Assembly (NCBI GenBank): GCA_036279295.1
Contig: DASUJK010000343.1
Location: forward strand, 1 to 12,664
DNA from: DATEPR01 sp036279295
GTDB lineage: Bacteria; Actinomycetota; Actinomycetes; Mycobacteriales; Pseudonocardiaceae
DNA length: 12,664 nucleotides
Direction: 5' to 3'
Shown piece by piece: positions 6,430-12,664 of the stretch; position 1 is the stretch's first letter, and every line of letters begins with the position of its first letter. Both the position numbers and the translations under genes were made by a program. A model generated the notes under the pieces. That model was not told where the DNA came from. It ran no database searches and worked only from the letters and a program-made list of their open reading frames with translations.

Positions 6430-7881
6430 ATGAGGCTGGCACCGGACGAGGTGCTCGGCGACGGCCGCTATCTGCTGCTGGCGGCCTGTGGCGCGGACGA
6501 GCGCGCCGGCATGGAGTTCTGGCATGCCCGCGATCTGGGCCGGGGTCGGGACGTCGCGCTCACCGTGCTGCTCGGTGACCCGTCCGACCAGGTGGCCGTG
6601 CGTTCCGCGCGGCACGTGCTGGAGGGCGTCCGCTACGCCGAGGCGATCACGCATCCCGCGCTGGCCCGTGTGCTGGACCTGCCGCCTGGTCGGGTGGCCG
6701 CGGCGCGGGACGGTGTGCTCGGTTTTGTCGTCGCGGAGTGGATCGAGGGCGTGGACCTGGTGGACGGCGTCTACGGCGCCCACCTGCCGATCATCACCGC
6801 GTGCCGAATGCTGCGGCCGCTGGTGGACGCCGTGGACGTGGGCCACCACTCCGGCGTGGTGGCCGGCATCGACTCGCCGGGCCGGCTGCGGATCGGTGGG
6901 CACGGTGCCGCGGCGCTCGGATTCCGTGGCACACCACCGATCACCACGACCCGCGACGACGTCGGCGCGCTCGGTGCGGTGCTGTACCTGCTGCTCACCG
7001 GTGTGTGGCCGATGGCCGATGCCGAGGGCCGCCTGGTCGACCCGACAGCGCTGCGGCCGGAGGTGCCCCGGGATCTGGCGCTGGTCGCGGTACTCAGCCT
7101 GGATTCCACCCAGGGTCCTGGTATCCGCACGTGCGGCCCGCTGCTGCGCGCGCTGGACGAGATGATCGCCTACGAGGTGTACGAGGAGCAGCGGCCGGCG
7201 CCGGTTCCAGAGCCGGTGCGGGTGGCAGCGCCACGTCGTCGACTACGGACGATGTTCCGTGGCCGCAGGCTCGCCGCCGCGCTGGGCACCCTGGCGGTCG
7301 CGGTCGCCGTGCTGATCGGCACCCAGGTGGCGGGCGCGTTCGGCGCCGCGGACACGACATCCGCCGAATCGGTGCTGCCGCCACCCGTCACGAAGACAAC
7401 TCCACCGGTGACCACCACGACGACCACACCGCCCGCTCCCCCGCCGTCCATCACGCCGGCCACCGTGCGGGAGTACGTGGTGTCCGGCAACGAGGACAAC
7501 CCGCGCACGCTGAGCAGGGTGATCGACGGCGACCCTGGCACCATGTGGCACACCGACACCTACCGCCAGCAGTTCCCGGTCTACACACCCGGCATCGGCA
7601 TCGTCGCCGGTTTCGCCCAGCCCGTCGCCGTCGCGGCGGTGACGATCCAGTCGCCCAGCGCCGGCACCGTCGTCCAGATCCGTGCGGCGCCAACGGCCGA
7701 CGTGTCCCTGGACTCCCCGGTACTGGCCACCGCCACGCTGACCGACGGCGCCACCACTATTCCGCTGCCCGTGCACGCGGCATCGCCGTACCTGCTGGTG
7801 TGGATCACCCATCTGGACGACGCGGACGGCGGCTTCCAGTCCAGGATCGCCGAAATCACCTGTCAGCTCGCCGCAGCGTAA
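6430..7881 (+). CDS. Membrane pseudokinase with discoidin-like extracellular domain (MurJ C-terminal type)
   Basis: This is a 483-residue protein. Residues 5-255 have a Ser/Thr-kinase fold (VLGDGRYLLL at the start; RDDVGALGAVLYLLLTGVWP corresponds to the DxWxLG helix) but lack catalysis. The VAIK lysine is Thr45 (VALTVL), the HRD position reads AGI (145-147), and DFG is absent. Basic residues 269-280 precede one membrane helix (281-303), so the N-terminus is cytoplasmic. A Thr/Pro stalk (317-345) leads to a discoidin/F5-F8-like domain (346-483; ViDGDPGTMWHTDTY, PGIGIVAGF). Mycobacterial MviN/MurJ carries a similar pseudokinase plus ectodomain fused to its flippase; this is the stand-alone form. 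By analogy it may bind FHA-type regulators and restrain lipid II export. No flippase gene is in the window. The ATG at 6430 is chosen as the kinase fold starts directly after it; an in-frame ATG at 6316 is less likely. Confidence 0.82.
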   Translation: MRLAPDEVLGDGRYLLLAACGADERAGMEFWHARDLGRGRDVALTVLLGDPSDQVAVRSARHVLEGVRYAEAITHPALARVLDLPPGRVAAARDGVLGFVVAEWIEGVDLVDGVYGAHLPIITACRMLRPLVDAVDVGHHSGVVAGIDSPGRLRIGGHGAAALGFRGTPPITTTRDDVGALGAVLYLLLTGVWPMADAEGRLVDPTALRPEVPRDLALVAVLSLDSTQGPGIRTCGPLLRALDEMIAYEVYEEQRPAPVPEPVRVAAPRRRLRTMFRGRRLAAALGTLAVAVAVLIGTQVAGAFGAADTTSAESVLPPPVTKTTPPVTTTTTTPPAPPPSITPATVREYVVSGNEDNPRTLSRVIDGDPGTMWHTDTYRQQFPVYTPGIGIVAGFAQPVAVAAVTIQSPSAGTVVQIRAAPTADVSLDSPVLATATLTDGATTIPLPVHAASPYLLVWITHLDDADGGFQSRIAEITCQLAAA

Positions 7882-7948
7882 CGGGGAGCGCATTCCACGG
7901 CGTGCCAGGATGAAGTCGTGCCCACGACCGGGACCCGAGAGGAGCACC

Positions 7949-8815
7949 ATGCCCCGCGCCACAGCCAACGGCATCGAGCTGGAGTACGACACCTTCGGTG
8001 ATCCGACGGATCCGCCGCTCCTGCTGATCATGGGCCTCGGCGCCCAGCTGATCGACTGGCCACCGGAGTTCGCCAGCCAGATCGCGGGCCATGGTTTCCA
8101 CGTCATCCGGTACGACAACCGGGACGCCGGCCTGTCCACCTGGCAGGACGACCTCGGTGTGCCCGACATGATGGCGCTGCTGGGCGGTCAGGGCACCGCT
8201 CCCTACTCGCTGTCCGACTTCGGTGACGACGCGGTCGGCCTGCTGGACGCCCTCGGCATCGACACCGCGCACATCGTGGGCGCGTCGATGGGCGGCATGA
8301 TCGCGCAGCGGCTGGTGCTGGACCACCCGGCGCGGGTCCGCAGCCTCACCTCGATCATGTCCAGCACGGGTGCCGCGGACGTCGGTCGGCCGAGCCCGGA
8401 AGCGCAGGCCATCCTGATGCGCCCGCCGGCGGCCGACCGGGAGAGCGCCATCGCCGGTTCGGTGGCCGCGTTCCGGGTGACCGCGTCGACCGGTTTCGAG
8501 GTCACCGACGAGTCCCTGCGTGAGCGGGCCGAGTCCGGTTACGACCGCGGTTACCACCCGGCAGGCGGCGCCCGGCAGCTCGCCGCGATCCTCACCACGC
8601 CCGATCGCACGGCCGCCCTCGGCGCGGTGACCGTGCCGACCATGGTCATCCACGGTGAGGTCGACCCGCTGGTCGACGTGAGCGGCGGCAAGGCAACGGC
8701 GGCCGCGATTCCGGGCGCCGAGCTGTTGCTGGTGCCGGGCATGGGCCACGACCTGCCGACCGGCGCGTGGCCGCAGATCGTCGACGCGATCGTGCGGACG
8801 GCCAAGCGCGCCTGA
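7949..8815 (+). CDS. Alpha/beta hydrolase, RdmC-like
   Basis: This is a 288-residue protein with a complete alpha/beta-hydrolase triad: nucleophile Ser113 in GASMGG, Asp239 in HGEVDPLV and His267 in GMGHDLP. The oxyanion-side loop IMGLGAQL (27-34) and YDNRDAGLS (55-63) match the RdmC/aclacinomycin methylesterase-like group, common in actinobacteria and mostly uncharacterised esterases or lipases. A cap of roughly 90 residues lies between the nucleophile and the Asp strand. No signal peptide is visible, so it is cytoplasmic. The start is well supported: GAGAGGAG four bases before ATG 7949. It follows the pseudokinase by 67 bases in the same direction and could be co-transcribed, with no evident functional link. 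It ends one base before the convergent HExxH gene. Confidence 0.92.
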   Translation: MPRATANGIELEYDTFGDPTDPPLLLIMGLGAQLIDWPPEFASQIAGHGFHVIRYDNRDAGLSTWQDDLGVPDMMALLGGQGTAPYSLSDFGDDAVGLLDALGIDTAHIVGASMGGMIAQRLVLDHPARVRSLTSIMSSTGAADVGRPSPEAQAILMRPPAADRESAIAGSVAAFRVTASTGFEVTDESLRERAESGYDRGYHPAGGARQLAAILTTPDRTAALGAVTVPTMVIHGEVDPLVDVSGGKATAAAIPGAELLLVPGMGHDLPTGAWPQIVDAIVRTAKRA

Positions 8816-8816
8816 G

Positions 8817-9635
8817 CTACAGCGGGTCGCCGACATAGCGGCGCGGCACCGGGCGCAGGTCGGGCACTCGGAGGCCGTGCCGCTGAAGGAAGTCGGCGAA
8901 CCAGTCGGGCTCGGCGAGGATCTGGCCGTAGATCCAGCGGTAACCCGTGTGCTGGCGCAATTCCGCCGCCGCAGCCGCCGGGCCGACGAATTCGCTGAGG
9001 CTCTGGTGTTCCAGGGCGCAGACGATCAGGTGCAGCCAGGTGGACGTCGGATCCGCCGCTCCCCCCTCGTCGAAGGACGGCGGATCGGGCCACCGCGCGG
9101 CGGCCTCGGCGGTCGCGCTGTCGGTGCCTGGTTCGTCCAGCCAGTGCAGCTGCTCGTGCAGAAACGACGTCAACGCCAGGGTGGGCCGCCGCACCAGCAG
9201 ACGAGGGCCGATGGTCAGTGGGTGGCTCAGGCCGCCGCGCATCGTCTCGTCGACGATGACGAGGTCGGTGAAGATCCAGCGCCGCACGTCGTGGTCGGCC
9301 AGGACCGCCCGCAGCGCGGCCGATGCCGCGTTCTCGTCGTCGGTGCCGTGGGCCGTGCGGATGTCGATGGTGACGTCCGGCGTGGTGTGCTCGGTCGCTC
9401 CTGCTCGCGCGGCGCAGGTCTGGCAGCGGGGCAGGTGTGGCAGGTACCCGCGGTGCCACCGCTGGCCGGTGGGGGTCAGTTCGTCGCCGGAGCCGCAGAT
9501 CGGTCGGCCGAGTTCGTCCAGCGCGTGCAGCACGACCCGGGCGGTGACCGATTCGATCTCGCGGCCCCGGAACATCTCGATCTTTGTCCGCCGGTCCGTG
9601 TATTGCTCACCGATGGACAAGTTGCCGTTCACCAT
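8817..9635 (-). CDS. Putative HExxH metallopeptidase-like protein with N-terminal Cys motif
   Basis: I recognise no named family for this 272-residue protein. Residues 30-78 contain CGSG and CQTC (Cys47, Cys71, Cys74) with nearby histidines, resembling short zinc-binding modules seen in many actinobacterial proteins. Residues 90-260 hold SFLHEQLHWLDEPG (158-170), an HExxH zinc-peptidase motif on a predicted helix, and WLHLIVCALEHQSL (200-213), whose His202, Glu209 or His210 could supply the third ligand. No signal peptide or membrane segment is seen. ATG 9635 is preferred because the region between it and an earlier in-frame GTG at 9761 overlaps the divergent lipoprotein start; ATG 9575 is another candidate. 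Peptidase activity is inferred from the motif only. It is convergent with the hydrolase, with a one-base gap. Confidence 0.75.
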   Translation of the reverse strand: MVNGNLSIGEQYTDRRTKIEMFRGREIESVTARVVLHALDELGRPICGSGDELTPTGQRWHRGYLPHLPRCQTCAARAGATEHTTPDVTIDIRTAHGTDDENAASAALRAVLADHDVRRWIFTDLVIVDETMRGGLSHPLTIGPRLLVRRPTLALTSFLHEQLHWLDEPGTDSATAEAAARWPDPPSFDEGGAADPTSTWLHLIVCALEHQSLSEFVGPAAAAAELRQHTGYRWIYGQILAEPDWFADFLQRHGLRVPDLRPVPRRYVGDPL

Positions 9636-9737
9636 TTCGCTGCCCCGTCGCGCCGACACAACCAAGTCGCCATGTGCGCGTCCTCTCAGATGAGCGGCCA
9701 GCAGCCTGACCGGCCACCACCGTATCCGGGGGGATCC

Positions 9738-10277
9738 ATGAATACCGTGTCGCAGCACCATGCCCGCGTTCTGGTCGTCGTCGCAGCGGCGAGCATGGTC
9801 GGCCTCACCGCCTGTAATGCGGGCACTCGAACCGCCGCACCACCACCCGCCGCATCGATCCCCGGCTTCGCCCGGGTCCTACCGACAGGACCAGCACCGT
9901 CCACTATGGTCACCATGACCTCGCGAGCCCCGCAACTGAGGTTCCCGAACACCAGCAACGATGTGGAGTTCACCGGGTACGACGCGCAGGACGGACTCGT
10001 CGAGTTCCACAAGGTGGTGGTGCAGAGCGACGGGGCCGGCCCGAACATGGTGCCCGACCCGAGCGACCCGGGCACTCACCGGCTGCCGATGGCGTCCGGA
10101 GCGACAGTGCGGTCCATCGATCCGCGCGGCTTCCCGTTCGAGGCCTGCCCACCACGGTCCTGCACCGCGAGCGACATCGTGGCGAGCGTGATCGGGCACA
10201 ACAACGACGCCTTCTGTGCACACATCCACGTCAACGCGGCCGACCAGATCGACTCCGTGCGCCAGTCGGCCTACTGA
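9738..10277 (+). CDS. Putative lipoprotein of unknown function
   Basis: This is a 179-residue protein. The N-terminus is a lipoprotein signal: a short start with one Arg, a hydrophobic core (VLVVVAAASMVG, 11-22), and the lipobox LTAC with Cys26 as the expected lipidated residue. A Pro/Ala-rich spacer (about 31-60) leads to a mature domain with three cysteines (in EACPPRSC and DAFCAHIHV) that I cannot assign. It should be anchored on the outer face of the membrane. The start is supported by GGGGGGATCC immediately before ATG 9738; the frame stays open far upstream but only as antisense of the neighbouring gene. It is divergent from the HExxH gene with about 100 bases between, so the two may share a control region. 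Confidence 0.82.
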   Translation: MNTVSQHHARVLVVVAAASMVGLTACNAGTRTAAPPPAASIPGFARVLPTGPAPSTMVTMTSRAPQLRFPNTSNDVEFTGYDAQDGLVEFHKVVVQSDGAGPNMVPDPSDPGTHRLPMASGATVRSIDPRGFPFEACPPRSCTASDIVASVIGHNNDAFCAHIHVNAADQIDSVRQSAY

Positions 10278-10319
10278 ACCGCAGTTTCCGTTATTCTTTC
10301 GCGTTGCTGTTACCTCGTC

Positions 10320-10487
10320 GTGACATTGGACTGGCGCTGGTACAAGGATGCCGATCATTCCCGGCTCACGGCCGTGTTCGAGCATGCCGAGCCGTACGCC
10401 TACCCGTACGTCTACGACGACGCGACGAGTACGTTCACCTGCACGGGTGAGTGCGACTACCGGATCACGTTCGGCACGACACCGTAG
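10320..10487 (+). CDS. Small coding stretch, orphan gene or gene remnant
   Basis: A 55-codon frame from GTG 10320 to TAG 10487 reads as VTLDWRWYKDAD...CTGECDYRITFGTTP. I do not recognise it. It looks coding: most third positions are G or C, and the peptide is rich in Tyr, Trp and Asp with two Cys near the end. There is no ribosome binding site before the GTG. The frame is the same as that of the lipoprotein gene and open back to its stop at 10275-10277, so it could be a small protein, the tail of a decayed gene, or a segment once joined to the lipoprotein. Its end resembles the C-terminal strand region of a larger secreted domain, which is an impression only. Confidence 0.4.
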   Translation: MTLDWRWYKDADHSRLTAVFEHAEPYAYPYVYDDATSTFTCTGECDYRITFGTTP

Positions 10488-10578
10488 AACAATTTTTGGT
10501 TATCCCAGCCGCGACCATGTGTCTCCTGGTCAGCACCGGTTTCCGGCCGGCACGACCAGCGGACGAGGAGATGTGGGT

Positions 10579-12420
10579 ATGCGCACAGCGGGCGAACCGG
10601 ATGTCGCCACGGTGATCGCGGCACGGAACGGCAGGCCGGACGCGCTGGACCGGCTGGTGGGCGGGTACCTGCCGCTGGTCTACAACATCGTCGGGCGGGC
10701 CATCGGCGGCCACTCGGACGTGGACGACGTCGTGCAGGACACCATGGTGCGCGCCCTGGACGGGCTGTCGGCGCTACGCGATCCGGCCAGCTTCCGGTCC
10801 TGGCTGGTGATCATCGCGATGCGGCAGGTGCGCAACCGGCACCGGACCACCCAGCGGTTCCCCGGTTCGGAGCACGAACCCGACGATGTCGCCGACCCCG
10901 GTGCCGACTTCGTGGACCTGACCATCGCCCGCCTGCACCTGGCCGACCAGCGCAAGGACCTGGCCGCTGCCACCCGGTGGCTCGGCGAGGACGACCGTGA
11001 GCTGCTGGCGCTGTGGTGGCTGGAGGCGGCAGGTCAGCTGACCAGGGCCGAGGTGGCCGGTGGTGTCGGTCTGTCGCCGCAGCACACGGCGGTCAAGGTG
11101 CAGCGGATGAAGGCCAAGCTGGACGCGGCGCGGTCGGTGGTGCGGGCGCTGCGGATGACGCCGAAGTGTCCGGACTTCACCGAGGTCGCGGCGAGTTGGG
11201 ACGGTGAGCCGAGTCCGTTGTGGCGTAAGCGAATGGTCCGGCACACCAGGGAGTGCCGGCGCTGCCAGCGGTGCTGGTCGGACCTCATGCCGGCCGAGCG
11301 GTTGCTGGCCGGCCTGCCGCTGGTGCCGGTGCCGTTCCACTTCGGCGGAGCCGGCGCTCTGCCCGGTACCGCTCATCTGGCCGTCGGCCGGCACGCCGTC
11401 CGGAGTTCCCGGTCGGCTCGCCGATTCGCCCACCTCTGGGCGCACGCGGCCACGAAGCCGGTGATCGCGGCGGTGGCGGCACTGGCCGCGACCGGTGCCG
11501 TCGTCGTGCTGCCGGCGCACCACCGACAGCGGGTCACGGCTGACGCGCTGCCCATCGCGGTCCAGACGACCAACGCGGCGCCGATCACCACGACGACCCC
11601 GCCACCGGTGACCACGACGACCCCGAAGCCCACCACGACGACACGGACCACCACGCACGCGCCGGCACCTCCCCCGGCCACGCCGATCTCGAAGTCGTCC
11701 CGGAAGGGCGTGAGCACCTGGTACTTCGACGGCGTCACCTCGGCACTGCACAACGTCGGCGCGAGTTGGTACTACGACTGGGCAGCCAGCAGGTCGAACA
11801 TGACAGCGCCGGCCGGCGTCGAGTTCGTCCCGATGATCTGGGGTGCCGGTTCGGTCACGTCGGCCACCCTCGCGCAGGCCAAGCAGCAGGGCACCGAACT
11901 GCTCGGGTTCAACGAGCCGGACATGAGCGGCCAGGCCAACATGACCGTGGCGCAGGCGCTGGACCTATGGCCACGGTTGCAGGCGACCGGGATGCGGCTG
12001 GGCAGCCCGGCCGTGGCGACCGGCGGTGACCGGGCGGGCGACTGGCTGGACCAGTTCATGACCGGCGCGGCGCAGAAGGGCTACCGGGTCGACTTCGTCA
12101 CGCTGCACTGGTACGGCTCGGACTTCAGCTCGGCGGCCGTCGGCCAGTTGAAGAGTTACATCCAGGCCGTGTATGCCAGGTACCACAAGCCGATCTGGCT
12201 CACCGAATACGCGCTGATCAACTTCGGCGGCGGCGCGAAGTTCCCGACCCAGGCGCAGCAGGCCGCGTTCGTCACCGGCTCGGCCGCGATGCTCGACTCA
12301 CTGTCCTATGTCGAGCGTTACGCGTGGTTCGCCTTGCCGTCCAAGGGAAATGACACCGGCCTGTACACGAACGGCACGACGGCGACCCAGGTCGGCCTGG
12401 CGTACCGGGCCGCGAAGTAG
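10579..12420 (+). CDS. ECF sigma factor fused to zinc anti-sigma motif, membrane helix and GH128-like glycosidase
   Basis: This is a 613-residue, four-part protein. Residues 20-90 are sigma region 2 (SDVDDVVQDTMVRALDGL) and 120-190 region 4 (LTRAEVAGGVGLSPQHTAVKVQRMKAKL). HTRECRRC (222-229) is an HxxxCxxC zinc anti-sigma motif with an extra Cys232. Basic residues 271-293 precede a single helix (294-312), putting the sigma part inside. A Thr/Pro stalk (330-370) leads to an outer domain (375-613) like GH128/Asl1-type glycosidases, with GFNEPDM (Glu446) and WLTEYAL (Glu543) as the acid/base and nucleophile pair. It should link wall-glycan binding or cleavage outside to promoter selection inside, probably needing proteolysis to free the sigma part (inference). 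Related fusions are, to my memory, known from surveys of actinobacterial ECF groups. GAGGAG precedes ATG 10579 by eight bases. Confidence 0.9.
   Translation: MRTAGEPDVATVIAARNGRPDALDRLVGGYLPLVYNIVGRAIGGHSDVDDVVQDTMVRALDGLSALRDPASFRSWLVIIAMRQVRNRHRTTQRFPGSEHEPDDVADPGADFVDLTIARLHLADQRKDLAAATRWLGEDDRELLALWWLEAAGQLTRAEVAGGVGLSPQHTAVKVQRMKAKLDAARSVVRALRMTPKCPDFTEVAASWDGEPSPLWRKRMVRHTRECRRCQRCWSDLMPAERLLAGLPLVPVPFHFGGAGALPGTAHLAVGRHAVRSSRSARRFAHLWAHAATKPVIAAVAALAATGAVVVLPAHHRQRVTADALPIAVQTTNAAPITTTTPPPVTTTTPKPTTTTRTTTHAPAPPPATPISKSSRKGVSTWYFDGVTSALHNVGASWYYDWAASRSNMTAPAGVEFVPMIWGAGSVTSATLAQAKQQGTELLGFNEPDMSGQANMTVAQALDLWPRLQATGMRLGSPAVATGGDRAGDWLDQFMTGAAQKGYRVDFVTLHWYGSDFSSAAVGQLKSYIQAVYARYHKPIWLTEYALINFGGGAKFPTQAQQAAFVTGSAAMLDSLSYVERYAWFALPSKGNDTGLYTNGTTATQVGLAYRAAK
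11587..11660 (+). repeat. Thr/Pro-encoding low-complexity repeat in the sigma-glycosidase stalk
   Basis: ACCACGACGACCCCG occurs at 11587-11601 and again at 11611-11625, with a partial third copy from 11632. It encodes the TTTTP units of the extracytoplasmic stalk. A near-identical stretch beginning CCACCGGTGACCAC encodes the stalk of the pseudokinase at 7402-7427, differing from 11602-11622 mainly by a three-base insertion. Such repeats can expand or contract, changing stalk length. Confidence 0.7.
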
Positions 12421-12421
12421 A

Positions 12422-12664
12422 CTAGGACCGACCGTTGTGGACGCCGTCGCGCACTTCGAGGTAGCCGGCACTGGCCAGCCACAGTGCGTCCGCGACGGGC
12501 TCCATCTTGCCCGGCCGCCAGCGCCGGTCGTCATAGGTGGCGGTGCTGGACCGGAGCGCCGCCAGACTGACCTCCAGTTCGTCGGCCAGGCGGGCAGTGA
12601 ACTCCGCCGCCGTCGGTGCCGGTAGGCGGACCGGTTCGGCCCGACTGTCCCGAATCGCGGCCAA
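12422..12664 (-). CDS. Hypothetical protein, C-terminal part (start beyond window)
   Basis: The last 80 residues of a gene entering from the right edge are visible, ending at TAG 12422-12424. I do not recognise the family. The visible part is mostly helical in character (TAAEFTARLADELEVSLAALRSS, then VADALWLASAGYLEVRDGV), without Cys clusters, membrane segments or a known motif. The TTG at the edge could serve as a start, but the frame is open there and the true start is probably outside. It converges on the sigma-glycosidase gene with only one base between the stop codons, leaving no room for a separate terminator. Confidence 0.6.
   Translation of the reverse strand: MAAIRDSRAEPVRLPAPTAAEFTARLADELEVSLAALRSSTATYDDRRWRPGKMEPVADALWLASAGYLEVRDGVHNGRS

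Noticed and set aside
10348..10578. Upstream in-frame extension of the sigma-glycosidase from ATG 10348
   Set aside because: It has no sigma-factor similarity, overlaps the small coding stretch in another frame, and ATG 10579 has a well-placed GAGGAG.
1..12664. Mobile elements, CRISPR arrays, attachment sites, RNA genes
   Set aside because: I found no transposase or integrase motif, no regularly spaced repeats, no terminal repeats and no tRNA or rRNA.

Overview
This is a high-GC window with strong G/C preference at third codon positions, GTG as well as ATG starts, and a leaderless promoter. Together with the gene content (HxlR and XRE-cupin regulators, an AAC(2')-I type acetyltransferase, a MurJ-type pseudokinase with a discoidin-like ectodomain, and a sigma factor fused to a wall-glycan hydrolase domain), this points to a mycelial actinobacterium, probably Pseudonocardiales. 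The taxon is an inference. I see no rRNA, tRNA, CRISPR array, insertion sequence or phage gene. The window is densely coding and no gene-free stretch exceeds about 150 bases.

Left part (1-2018). A FAD-dependent oxidoreductase of the phytoene-desaturase type runs off the left edge on the minus strand. Divergent from it is an XRE-cupin regulator whose start appears leaderless and whose promoter spacer is filled by a 7-3-7 inverted repeat, a likely autoregulatory operator. An HxlR-type regulator converges on it.

Central minus-strand block (2041-5735). Four tightly packed genes are read right to left. They encode a MoxR-type AAA+ ATPase, a protein with a DUF2201-type metallopeptidase-like domain plus a VWA domain, a protein made almost entirely of 13-residue Trp-containing repeats, and a GNAT enzyme closely resembling AAC(2')-Ic. 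The ATPase/VWA pair is a known theme, probably chaperone-like. The repeat protein as third member, and the change of the HExxH motif to HQVTH in the second, are the most unusual points. The HxlR gene may be co-transcribed at the 3' end, and a YfcE-type metallophosphoesterase lies just upstream on the same strand.

Right part (6307-12664). A membrane pseudokinase resembling the C-terminal half of mycobacterial MurJ/MviN is followed by an alpha/beta hydrolase. Next come a convergent HExxH protein of unknown role, a lipoprotein and a small orphan coding stretch. A 613-residue protein then joins an ECF sigma factor, a zinc-type anti-sigma motif, one membrane helix, a Thr/Pro linker and a GH128-like glycosidase domain. 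This last protein and the pseudokinase share the same design: cytoplasmic regulatory domain, helix, Thr/Pro stalk, outer domain. Both look built to connect the cell envelope to the cytoplasm. A partial gene closes the window.
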